DNA of 56,052 nucleotides from GCA-020343675 sp964462945 (GTDB lineage Bacteria > Planctomycetota > Phycisphaerae > Sedimentisphaerales > Anaerobacaceae): contig CAYWZW010000030.1 in assembly GCA_964462945.1 (NCBI GenBank), positions 1 to 56,052 on the forward strand. Reading direction: 5' to 3'. The position numbers were made by a program, and so were the translations under genes. Below, piece after piece: positions 25,393-33,311 of this stretch. Position 1 is the stretch's first letter. The number at the start of each line of letters is the position of its first letter. The notes beneath the pieces were generated by a model. The model saw only the letters and a list, made by a program, of their open reading frames with translations. It did not search any database and was not told the DNA's origin.

Positions 25393-26652
25393 ATGAAACG
25401 TCGTCAGAACAGGTTGTGGTTGGTCGTGGGGGTCTTTCTTTTGGCCGCCGGCTGTCTATTGATAGCCGATTTTCTGCTGCCTGGGCCGGTGACCAAAAGC
25501 GGGATGCCCCTGTTGCGCCTGATGGGCGTTGTGGCGATGGTGCCTGGATTGACGGCCCTGTTCAGCTTAGCGACGGGCCGGCGCTTTGCCCGCAAGAAAA
25601 AGCCGACCGCCGAATGGATGATGGTGAACCGGCTGTACTGGCTGGTGGGAATTTTAGCCTGTTTCGCAGTCGTATTCTACGGGCTGGGGATTCTGGGGAA
25701 GGTCAGCACGCTCTTGAGCCTGTTCGGCGGTATGGTCATCGGCTGGTCGCTGCAGGAGCCTCTAAGCGGCTTAGTGGCCTGGGTGCTGATAAACTTGAGG
25801 CGGCCCTTCCGGCCGGGCGACAGGGTGCAATTTCCCAAGCTCGAGCTGACGGGAGACGTCAAGAATATCGGCGCCATGTATATGGAGCTTAACGAGGTCG
25901 GCGGCACCATCGGCAGCGAGGAAGCCGTCGGACGCAGTGTTTTTATCCCCAACGCTATGCTGTTTGACCATGTTGTTATCAACTATGCCAGCGCCCACGA
26001 AGCGCCCTATATTCTCGATGAGCTCGTGGTGCGCATCACCTACGACTCGAAGTGGGATGTGGCCGAGCGAATCCTGATTGACGCGGCTCGCCAGGTCACC
26101 AAAGACGTTATCGAGGCGACCGGCACGACGCCGTATATCCGCTCGGAGCTTTATGACTACGGCGTCTATATGCAGCTTCGATACCAGACCCGGGTCAACG
26201 AGCGGGCCAAGACCTCCTACAAGATCACCAAGCTGATATTCGAGGAAATCCAGCGCAATCCCTTAGTGGATGTGGCGATTCCGTACATCTATTCTTATCG
26301 AGCCAGCCAGCGGGAGCGAACACGGGATGATCGAAGAGGGCCCACGCCGGAAGAGCTTGACCAGAACGTCCGGGAGATCGATGCTTCACTGATCGAGCAG
26401 GGTCCCCTCATGGATGCCTATGATGTCGAGCAACTGGCACGAAGTATCGAGATGCTCGGGCTGCTGAGGCCCATCGTCTTGAAGGAAAACCCGGACTTCG
26501 GCAGGTATGAGATACTGGCGGGCAATTTACGCTTTCAGGCGTGCAGGAAATTAGGCTGGAAGACCATTCCCGCCCTGGTTCTGGCTGGCCCCGGCAATGA
26601 GATCGAAGAAGAAACCCTGCACCAGCCTGAACCTCACCCCGTAAAGTCGTAG
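25393..26652 (+). CDS. MscS-family channel fused to a C-terminal ParB-like domain
   Basis: A 419-residue protein. Two hydrophobic segments (residues about 8-28 and 38-60) and a third pore-like pair (about 78-135: LYWLVGILACFAVVFYGLGIL, then LLSLFGGMVIGWSLQEPLSG) precede an MscS beta domain (FRPGDRVQF, SVFIPNAMLFDHVVINYA). From about residue 330 the sequence changes to a ParB/sulfiredoxin-like domain: VEQLARSIEMLGLLRPIVL, then GRYEILAGNLRFQACRKLGW and TIPALVL. MscS channels release solutes on membrane tension; ParB-like domains bind or hydrolyse nucleotides such as CTP. The fusion is unusual and could gate the channel by a ligand. The gene has no frameshift at the junction. Confidence 0.85.
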   Translation: MKRRQNRLWLVVGVFLLAAGCLLIADFLLPGPVTKSGMPLLRLMGVVAMVPGLTALFSLATGRRFARKKKPTAEWMMVNRLYWLVGILACFAVVFYGLGILGKVSTLLSLFGGMVIGWSLQEPLSGLVAWVLINLRRPFRPGDRVQFPKLELTGDVKNIGAMYMELNEVGGTIGSEEAVGRSVFIPNAMLFDHVVINYASAHEAPYILDELVVRITYDSKWDVAERILIDAARQVTKDVIEATGTTPYIRSELYDYGVYMQLRYQTRVNERAKTSYKITKLIFEEIQRNPLVDVAIPYIYSYRASQRERTRDDRRGPTPEELDQNVREIDASLIEQGPLMDAYDVEQLARSIEMLGLLRPIVLKENPDFGRYEILAGNLRFQACRKLGWKTIPALVLAGPGNEIEEETLHQPEPHPVKS

Positions 26653-26775
26653 CCCACGCCCGGCCGGCTAACCCAGTCTGCATAGCCATTTGATTACTTG
26701 ATTGACCGGTCTATATTTTTCGATTATGTTAGATTTGATGAAGAACAGTTTCAGAAAGACATCAGGAGGCAGCTC

Positions 26776-27966
26776 ATGAACAAGGAAAGAAGTCCTTTTA
26801 CGCCTGGAAATCCTGTGCCTTTCGAACTTTTTGTTGGCAGGTCCGGGCAAATTGAGGAGCTTATCCGATATGTCAAGCAAGCTTCATCAGGTAAGCAGGA
26901 AAATGTCTTTCTGGCAGGGGACAGAGGATTAGGCAAGAGTTCGCTGGCATCCTTTCTGCGTTACTATGTAAGTACCCAGATGAATTTTGTTGGAATTCAT
27001 GTTTTTTTGGGCAGAGTCACTACTTTAGAAGGAATGGCACATCATATTTTTGAGGAATTATTAAAAGAAACCAAAACAGAGCCGTGGTTTGATAATATTG
27101 GCAAATTATTTGGCAAATATGTCAAGGAAGTAGGCCTTTTCGGCATATCGGTTAGTTTCGCCCCCCCTGAGGAAGACTTAAAGGAATTGGTTAGAAAATT
27201 TCCTGAAGCTATCGGTAATTTCCTGCAAAAGATAAAAGAGCAGAGAAAGGGCCTGTTTATTGCTCTGGATGATATTAATGGGTTAGCTGAGAAGGTAGAG
27301 TTTGCAAATTGGTACAAAAGTTTTTCCGATGAAGTTGCCACTCATTATAAGGATTTTCCCGTTTTCATCATGCTTATAGGCCTTCCTGAAAAGAGGGATG
27401 TTCTGTCAAATCTTCAGCCATCACTGATGAGGATATTCAGAGTTATTGGGATCGATAAGCTCTCAAATAAAGAAGTTGAAGGTTTTTTATCAAAAGCCTT
27501 CCAACAGGCTGGTATGAAAGTAAGACCAGAGGCTATGAAAGCGATGGTGACCTACTCAAGTGGACTACCTCTTCTTATGCACGAGATAGGAGATTCAACC
27601 TTCTGGGCGGACACCGATGGAATCATAGATAAGCAAGATGCAGGTCGGGGCATAATGACCGCAGCGGGCAAAATCGGGGAAAAGTACCTGGATCCCAAGG
27701 TTTACAGGGCAATCCGGAGCCAGCGGTACAGGTCTATCTTGCGAAAATTGGGACTTATACCCATCTCTCGCAGCTTTAACAAAAAAGAGGTGGAGGCGAA
27801 GCTTACCGAGGGCGAAAAGAGCGTCTTCCACAATTTCTTGAGGAGAATTGGACAACTGGGAGTTATTGAGCCTGATGTGGAAAGAGGAAGAGGGGCGTAC
27901 AGGTTCGTCAACGAAATGTATCCTCTTTATATAATGATGGAAAGCCAAAGATCTCCTAAAGGTTGA
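26776..27966 (+). CDS. AAA ATPase (ORC/Cdc6- or STAND-like)
   Basis: The protein has 396 residues from the ATG at 26776, chosen because AGGAGG lies 6 bases upstream; an open frame extends to a TTG at 26698. FVGRSGQIEELIRYV, then Walker A AGDRGLGKSSL and Walker B GLFIALDDING place it with the ORC1-like/archaeal-ATPase-type AAA proteins. A sensor-like MLIGLPEKRD and a C-terminal winged-helix region (about residues 320-390) follow. The gene is AT-rich compared with neighbours and begins an accessory stretch that includes restriction-modification remnants, so a role in defence or mobile DNA is plausible. Confidence 0.8.
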   Translation: MNKERSPFTPGNPVPFELFVGRSGQIEELIRYVKQASSGKQENVFLAGDRGLGKSSLASFLRYYVSTQMNFVGIHVFLGRVTTLEGMAHHIFEELLKETKTEPWFDNIGKLFGKYVKEVGLFGISVSFAPPEEDLKELVRKFPEAIGNFLQKIKEQRKGLFIALDDINGLAEKVEFANWYKSFSDEVATHYKDFPVFIMLIGLPEKRDVLSNLQPSLMRIFRVIGIDKLSNKEVEGFLSKAFQQAGMKVRPEAMKAMVTYSSGLPLLMHEIGDSTFWADTDGIIDKQDAGRGIMTAAGKIGEKYLDPKVYRAIRSQRYRSILRKLGLIPISRSFNKKEVEAKLTEGEKSVFHNFLRRIGQLGVIEPDVERGRGAYRFVNEMYPLYIMMESQRSPKG

Positions 27967-27991
27967 TGCGAATGTAGAACGTGACCGGAAT

Positions 27992-28192
27992 ATGGGCCAG
28001 CATAAAATAATAATAGGCGATTCGAGAAGAATGGATGCCGTGGACGATGAGTCCGTGCATCTGATCGTGACGTCTCCGCCTTATTGGCAGTTGAAGGATT
28101 ATGGCCCGAAGCAGCAGATCGGGTACAACGACTTCAGTTGTGAGAAACAGGATATGCATTCGGTCCTTAACTGGGAGAAGGTGGCTGCATGA
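27992..28192 (+). pseudogene. Truncated DNA methyltransferase (N4/N6 type)
   Basis: A 66-codon frame that begins like a beta-class DNA methyltransferase: HKIIIGDSRRMD, then VHLIVTSPPYWQLKDYG with the catalytic SPPY motif and QIGYND. After about residue 47 the similarity stops and the frame ends with an unrelated tail. A functional enzyme would need about 250 more residues, including the SAM-binding motif. It overlaps the next gene by four bases (ATGA). It is probably the remnant of a modification gene after an internal deletion. Confidence 0.75.
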
Positions 28193-29277
28193 ATGAGAAT
28201 CTCGTCCAGTGGGTGCTGATGAAAAGTCCCCAGTATCTCCAATCGCGGCTGGGTGTAAGACTTGGCAGAAAGATCGGCGAGAACTACACCACCGACCAGG
28301 GACGAATAGACTTTGCCTTCGAAACCAAGAAAGAGATACTGGTTGTAGAACTTGAGACCGGCATAAACAGTAAGGCAAAGTTCGATTATTGCACCGACCA
28401 GGTCAAAAGGTACAGAGAGGTCCAGTTTAACACAGACAAACCCGTAAAGTTCGCCATCCTATATGATGAGGACAGCACGTCACCGCGTTTCTTGAAGCCG
28501 TTGGAGGACTTCTGCAAGAGCTTCGGGATTTTGCTGACCAGCTATTCGATATTGGATATCCAGGAACTCTACAAGAAATCCATGGCAGAGCTCGGCAAGA
28601 CTATGGGAGCGTACCTTGGCTCCCCTGTCGCCATGGATGTGACCCATCTGCGCTGGCTGAACAGAATCATCAGGTTCTTCTATCTGGAAGATACGGATGC
28701 TCTGCCGCGGGGGAAAATCAGGAGTGGTTTCAAATCGAGAACCAACTACGGTGTTTATAGCAATCTGGCAAAGTATTTCGAGTTGATCCAACAGAAACCG
28801 GGGGGGGTCGTGGCGCTAACTGACTATGGGATACGCTTCAGAGAGGACTACAACGCTGAGATAATCCGCTCACCAGCTACTATGCCGGACTTGAGCATCG
28901 GCCCAAAGAGAGTCCTACTCGAGGTTTTGACTAATGGGGTCTTCACAAAAAGTAAGGTCAACATATACTATTTCCTGCGATTCGTTCACCTTACGGGGGG
29001 AGATTGGCTGCCAAGAGCAAGTGCTCCACAGGACAACGAGAAACTCGAGTTCGTGAATTTCCTGTTTGGCAAGACGTACAAGTGGACCACTGTCAGAGAA
29101 CTGTTGTTGTTCACGTGCAACCAGTGTGAAGAACTCGATCTGGCCGAGAGAATGAGGATGCCCAACTCCACGTATGATCGCGTCCTGTTGACGACTCTGG
29201 GTTCCAGGGTACTGGGCTATCTGGAACTGCACTCACATCTAAAGAGAGAGCAGATGCAGATACCTCTGCAGATTTGA
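28189..29277 (+). CDS. Putative restriction endonuclease (PD-(D/E)XK-like)
   Basis: A 362-residue protein whose start overlaps the stop of the truncated methyltransferase. The N-terminus (GENYTTDQGRIDFAFE, then EILVVELETG) has the D...ExE spacing of a PD-(D/E)XK nuclease core, similar in look to NucS-like and type II restriction enzymes. The rest (WLNRIIRFFYLEDTD, a winged-helix-like segment near residues 195-225) could bind DNA. With an intact nuclease and a broken methylase the system would be unsafe unless another methylase protects the genome, or the nuclease is inactive or has a different role. Confidence 0.65.
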   Translation: MNENLVQWVLMKSPQYLQSRLGVRLGRKIGENYTTDQGRIDFAFETKKEILVVELETGINSKAKFDYCTDQVKRYREVQFNTDKPVKFAILYDEDSTSPRFLKPLEDFCKSFGILLTSYSILDIQELYKKSMAELGKTMGAYLGSPVAMDVTHLRWLNRIIRFFYLEDTDALPRGKIRSGFKSRTNYGVYSNLAKYFELIQQKPGGVVALTDYGIRFREDYNAEIIRSPATMPDLSIGPKRVLLEVLTNGVFTKSKVNIYYFLRFVHLTGGDWLPRASAPQDNEKLEFVNFLFGKTYKWTTVRELLLFTCNQCEELDLAERMRMPNSTYDRVLLTTLGSRVLGYLELHSHLKREQMQIPLQI

Positions 29278-29289
29278 GGTGTACGCGCC

Positions 29290-29592
29290 ATGAAAACCAC
29301 CATGCTATTTCTCAGGAAGTTTCCAAAGGGTACTGACGGCCTTCATATCGTATATGAGCCTTATACTTTTGACAATATGTTCCGGCTTCTGCTCAAAAGT
29401 GGTATGTGCAGCGAAGAAGCCCTTTCTTTTGTGCTGGCTAATTGTTCACTTAGTGCGGTCGTTTTCCAGGACAGAATTCACAACGAACGATACTCCGAAC
29501 TTTCGGCCAAAGATGCACTGCCTCCCGACGAGGCAGCGCGCAAGGCGCGCCTGATTTACGATCTTATGGATGTGGCTGGACTAATTCATTGA
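29290..29592 (+). CDS. Small hypothetical protein
   Basis: A 100-residue protein with no recognised family. The N-terminus is basic (MKTTMLFLRKFPKG) and the centre and C-terminus appear helical (TFDNMFRLLLKSGMCSEEA, then ARKARLIYDLMDVAG). It starts 12 bases after the endonuclease gene and is probably cotranscribed with it. It ends 66 bases before aspS. Confidence 0.55.
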   Translation: MKTTMLFLRKFPKGTDGLHIVYEPYTFDNMFRLLLKSGMCSEEALSFVLANCSLSAVVFQDRIHNERYSELSAKDALPPDEAARKARLIYDLMDVAGLIH

Positions 29593-29658
29593 GGCAGTCG
29601 ATAGAGTGGCATCGCAGTAATTGGCAATAATTATCATCACATGATTTGGGGTTTTTCT

Positions 29659-31476
29659 ATGCTCAAAAGGACACATAATTGTGGTCAGCTTCGGCTGGAA
29701 GACGCCGGCAGGAAAGTCACCCTGGCGGGATGGGTCCATTCCTATCGCGACCACGGCAACCTGGTTTTCATCGACCTTCGCGACAGAGAAGGACTGACTC
29801 AAATCGTTTTCGATCCTGAGACTCAGCCGGAAGCCCACAAGCTGGCCAGGACGGTCCGCTGCGAATGGGTGATTGCGGCCGAAGGGGTCGTTGAGCCGAG
29901 AAGCGAAGGGATGGAGAACCCGAAGCTGGCGACCGGCGAAATCGAGGTCGCCGTGGAGCGGCTGGAGATTCTCAATACGGCCAAAACGCCGCCCTTTGAA
30001 ATCGACGGCGCCGAGAAAACGGGCGAAGAGCTTCGCCTGACCCACCGGTACATTGACCTTCGCCGGCCTGAGATGCAAAGCAAACTGCACACGCGTCATG
30101 AAGTCACGATGGTGGCGCGGGATTATTTCGACAAGCTGGGCTTCTGGGAGATCGAGACGCCCATGCTGGCCAAGAGCACGCCGGAAGGGGCGAGGGATTT
30201 TCTCGTGCCCAGCAGACTGGTCAAGAACTGCTTCTACGCCCTGCCGCAATCGCCGCAGCTCTTCAAGCAGATTCTGATGGTCAGCGGCATCGACAAATAC
30301 TTCCAGATCGTGCGGTGCTTCCGCGACGAAGACCCGCGCGCCGACCGACAGGCCGAATTCACCCAGATCGACGTCGAGATGAGCTTCGTCAACAGCGACG
30401 ACGTCATCGCTATCCACTCCAACCTGGTCGGGCGAGTCTGGAAGCGAATCCTGAATATCGACGTGCCGATGCCGATCCGGCGAATGACGTATAGTGAAGC
30501 GATGGCGGACTACGGGACGGACAGGCCGGACCTGCGGTTCGGTATGAAGCTCAAGGACATTTCCGACCTGGCCAAGCAGAGCACGTTCGGGGTCTTCACG
30601 TCCGCCGTTGAGAAGGGCGGGGTCGTCAAGGGCCTTTGCGCCCCCGCGGGTGAAAAATATTCCAGAAGCGATATCGAAAAGACGCTCACCGGCGTTGTGA
30701 ACGACTTCGGCGCCAAGGGACTGGCCTGGTCGAGGGTCAAGGCGGAAAACGGCAAGCTCTCGCTGCTCGGCGGTTTCGCCAAGTTCTTCAACCCCGATTT
30801 GCAGCAGCAGCTTATCGAGCGCTTCAAGGCCGGGAGCGACGATTTGCTTTTGCTCGTTGCCGATACCGAGGCGGCCGCCAACAAGGCCCTGGCTCCGCTG
30901 CGGTGCAGGATCGCCCGCGATCTGAAGCTCTACGACAAGGGCCGATTTGAATTCGTATGGGTCGTGGACTTTCCGCTGTTCGAGTGGAACGAGGACGAGA
31001 AGCGGTACGATTCGCTGCACCATCCGTTTACCTGTCCTATCGAAGAGGATATGGGCAAGCTGGAAACGGACCCGGCCCACATTCGTTCGCAGGCGTACGA
31101 TATCGTCGTCAACGGTTCGGAGATCGGCGGCGGCAGCATTCGTATCCACAATCCCAAGGTGCAGCAGAAGGTTTTTGACCTGCTCAATATTACAAGAAAG
31201 CAGGCCAAGCTGCGGTTCGGCTTCTTTCTGAAAGCGCTGGAATACGGCGCTCCGCCGCACGGAGGAATTGCCTTCGGCCTGGACAGGATGATCATGCTGC
31301 TCACCGGCACGGAGAATATTCGAGACGTCATGGCCTTCCCGAAGACGCAGCGGGGCCAGTGCCTCTTGACCGAGGCACCGAGCGAAGTGGACCAGAAACA
31401 GCTCGACGAGCTGAATCTGCGAACGCAAAGGCACTCGCATATAATCGAGGAAGAACCCGGCGAGAAACAGCAGTAG
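29659..31476 (+). CDS. aspS: Aspartate--tRNA ligase
   Basis: Charges tRNA-Asp with aspartate in the cytoplasm. The protein has 605 residues from the ATG at 29659 (LKRTHNCGQL is the usual N-terminus); an ATG six codons earlier is possible. The N-terminal OB fold for the anticodon has WVHSYRDHGNLVFIDLRDREG. Class II motif 2 is FRDEDPRADRQAEFTQID (about residue 220) and motif 3 is GGIAFGLDRMIML (about 533). Between them lies the GAD insertion typical of bacterial enzymes. Whether it also charges tRNA-Asn cannot be told from this sequence alone. Confidence 0.97.
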   Translation: MLKRTHNCGQLRLEDAGRKVTLAGWVHSYRDHGNLVFIDLRDREGLTQIVFDPETQPEAHKLARTVRCEWVIAAEGVVEPRSEGMENPKLATGEIEVAVERLEILNTAKTPPFEIDGAEKTGEELRLTHRYIDLRRPEMQSKLHTRHEVTMVARDYFDKLGFWEIETPMLAKSTPEGARDFLVPSRLVKNCFYALPQSPQLFKQILMVSGIDKYFQIVRCFRDEDPRADRQAEFTQIDVEMSFVNSDDVIAIHSNLVGRVWKRILNIDVPMPIRRMTYSEAMADYGTDRPDLRFGMKLKDISDLAKQSTFGVFTSAVEKGGVVKGLCAPAGEKYSRSDIEKTLTGVVNDFGAKGLAWSRVKAENGKLSLLGGFAKFFNPDLQQQLIERFKAGSDDLLLLVADTEAAANKALAPLRCRIARDLKLYDKGRFEFVWVVDFPLFEWNEDEKRYDSLHHPFTCPIEEDMGKLETDPAHIRSQAYDIVVNGSEIGGGSIRIHNPKVQQKVFDLLNITRKQAKLRFGFFLKALEYGAPPHGGIAFGLDRMIMLLTGTENIRDVMAFPKTQRGQCLLTEAPSEVDQKQLDELNLRTQRHSHIIEEEPGEKQQ

Positions 31477-31511
31477 ATTCCCAGCACCGACGTGATATAG
31501 ACGCTCCCGGA

Positions 31512-31543
31512 CCCGGCGATTTTCTTTGCTTTTGAACGCCGGG
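31512..31543 (+). other. Small hairpin between aspS and the histidine kinase gene
   Basis: CCCGGCG (31512-31518) pairs with CGCCGGG (31537-31543) around an 18-base T-rich loop. There is no T-run directly after it, so it is not a clear terminator; it may be an attenuator or chance in a GC-rich genome. Confidence 0.3.
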
Positions 31544-31575
31544 ACGGGCGACTTCTGAAAGAAAAATCACGGATT

Positions 31576-33267
31576 ATGCGAATTGATTTGAAGCATATCT
31601 GGGTGAAAGTTACACGGTCCTTGCGGTTCTGGCCGTTGTCGCTGGCCAGAAAGGTGCAAGTGACGTTTGGGGCGGCGGTGATACTCGTCCTGGCCCTGGC
31701 TCTGGCCGTGCTGTATATCTGGATGGCTCAGCTTACAAAAAAGGACCTGTTCGATACCGGACGGTCCAGGTCGAAGGTCCTGCTTGACCGGCATTTCCAA
31801 TTGAAAAGCCCCGGCCAAACCCTTCCTGCACTGGACGATACCGGGCAGGCGCGTGACGTCAACGATGCTGAGATACGCTGGATTCGCTTCACCCAAGACA
31901 AAGAAGACCGCTTGTCGCAGTTGAGCAAAGAGGTCAAAGAGACGATCGAGACGCTGAAAGCCGACCAGGACAGGGATGAAAACATCCTGATGGGAAAGAA
32001 AGACGGGCATCTGGAAAGCACTTATGTGCGAATTTTCAAAGCGAGTGATCGCTGTATAAGCTGTCACAATCCCCAGGGTACGGCCAGTGCGTTTGGACTC
32101 AATGAGCCGCTCGGCGTGGTCCTTATTCATTTTCCCAACCTTGCCGGCGAGATCAGTAAAACGGTCTTTATGAATCGCTTTTGGATTGTCGTTGCAGGTC
32201 TGATCGGGGGCACCGGTGCAATCGTTGCCTTTTATATTATCACACAAAGTCTGATCCTGCGGCCCATTCGGCAACTGCGCGCGCTGGCGAATAACGTCGC
32301 CGAGGGCAATCTCGAGACCAGAAGCTCCATTGCCACCGGGGACGAGTACGAGAAGCTGTCCGATGCGTTTAACCACATGCTCGACACGCTGCAGGCGACG
32401 CAGGAGAAACTGCGGAATGCGAATAAGCAGCTCGACGCCAAGATTGTCGAGCTTTCCGAGCGGAATATCGAGCTGTTCAAGGCCAGCAAGGTAAAGGACG
32501 AGTTCTTGGCCAACATCTCGCACGAGTTCAGGACGCCGTTGAATGCGATTTTGGGTTTCGCCCAGGTCTTGCGGGACAAGCCCCTTCTGCTGAAAAAAGA
32601 GAAGGCCCAAAGGTACGCCGAGAACATTATTACCAGCGGGAACAACCTTCTGAAAATGATTAACGACCTTCTGGACCTGGCGAAGACCCAGGCCGGGAAA
32701 ATGGGGTTGCATATAGAAGGAACCTCCGTGGCCGGTCTGCTGGAAGATGTTCTGTCCCAGTTCTCGCTGCTGACAAAGAGAAAGAAAATCAAAGTCAAGC
32801 TGCTGCTCAGTTCGGACTTGCCGCCTTTGGTGACCGACGTCGGCAAGGTCCGGCAGATCCTCTACAATTTTCTGAGCAACGCCGTGAAGTTTACGCCCGC
32901 TCGCGGCAGGATCGAGATTGAAGCTCTGTTGCCGTCGCCCGGCGCCCGGGACACGGGGCCCGAGCCGCGAATGATCCGAATCGCCGTGACCGATACCGGC
33001 TGCGGCATTGGCGAGGCTGACCGGGAAAAGATATTTGAGAAGTTCCGCCAGGCGGACGGTTCGCTCACGCGGGAATCGACCGGCACCGGGCTGGGGCTGG
33101 CCATCAGTACGGAATTGGCCGCGATGTTGGCGGGCCGCATCGGCCTGGAAAGTCCCCCCAAGGGCCGAACCGAAGGCTCGACGTTCTGGCTCGATATTCC
33201 GATTACCCTGGTCAAAGAAGAAAAGCAGCCCGTGCAGGAGGCAGGCGCCGCCAAGGGCGGCCCGTAG
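31576..33267 (+). CDS. Membrane histidine kinase with a CxxCH haem-c motif
   Basis: A 563-residue sensor kinase. TM1 is about residues 31-51 (VILVLALALAVLYIW). The extracytoplasmic part ends with CISCH at residues 160-164, a covalent haem-c attachment motif, followed by NPQGTASAFGLNEPLG. This resembles DUF3365/Tll0287-type haem-PAS sensors. TM2 is about residues 195-220, then HAMP (LRPIRQLRALANNVAEG), a coiled coil, HisKA with SHEFRTPLNAILG (phospho-His about 316), and HATPase boxes NFLSNAVKFTP, DTGCGIG and GTGLGLAIS. No response regulator gene is adjacent. It probably senses redox state or a small gas through haem; the signal is inferred. Confidence 0.88.
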   Translation: MRIDLKHIWVKVTRSLRFWPLSLARKVQVTFGAAVILVLALALAVLYIWMAQLTKKDLFDTGRSRSKVLLDRHFQLKSPGQTLPALDDTGQARDVNDAEIRWIRFTQDKEDRLSQLSKEVKETIETLKADQDRDENILMGKKDGHLESTYVRIFKASDRCISCHNPQGTASAFGLNEPLGVVLIHFPNLAGEISKTVFMNRFWIVVAGLIGGTGAIVAFYIITQSLILRPIRQLRALANNVAEGNLETRSSIATGDEYEKLSDAFNHMLDTLQATQEKLRNANKQLDAKIVELSERNIELFKASKVKDEFLANISHEFRTPLNAILGFAQVLRDKPLLLKKEKAQRYAENIITSGNNLLKMINDLLDLAKTQAGKMGLHIEGTSVAGLLEDVLSQFSLLTKRKKIKVKLLLSSDLPPLVTDVGKVRQILYNFLSNAVKFTPARGRIEIEALLPSPGARDTGPEPRMIRIAVTDTGCGIGEADREKIFEKFRQADGSLTRESTGTGLGLAISTELAAMLAGRIGLESPPKGRTEGSTFWLDIPITLVKEEKQPVQEAGAAKGGP

Positions 33268-33311
33268 CTGTTTCGGATTGGCTTCCGACAACCTCGAATC
33301 AGGAGAAAGAC

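Noticed and set aside
29581..31440. A 619-codon open frame on the minus strand opposite aspS
   Set aside because: It is the antisense shadow of aspS, whose motifs and codon use are clear; long antisense frames are common at this GC content.
31567..33291. A 574-codon open frame on the minus strand opposite the histidine kinase
   Set aside because: It is the shadow of a gene with complete HAMP, HisKA and HATPase motifs. The antisense product has no recognisable domain.
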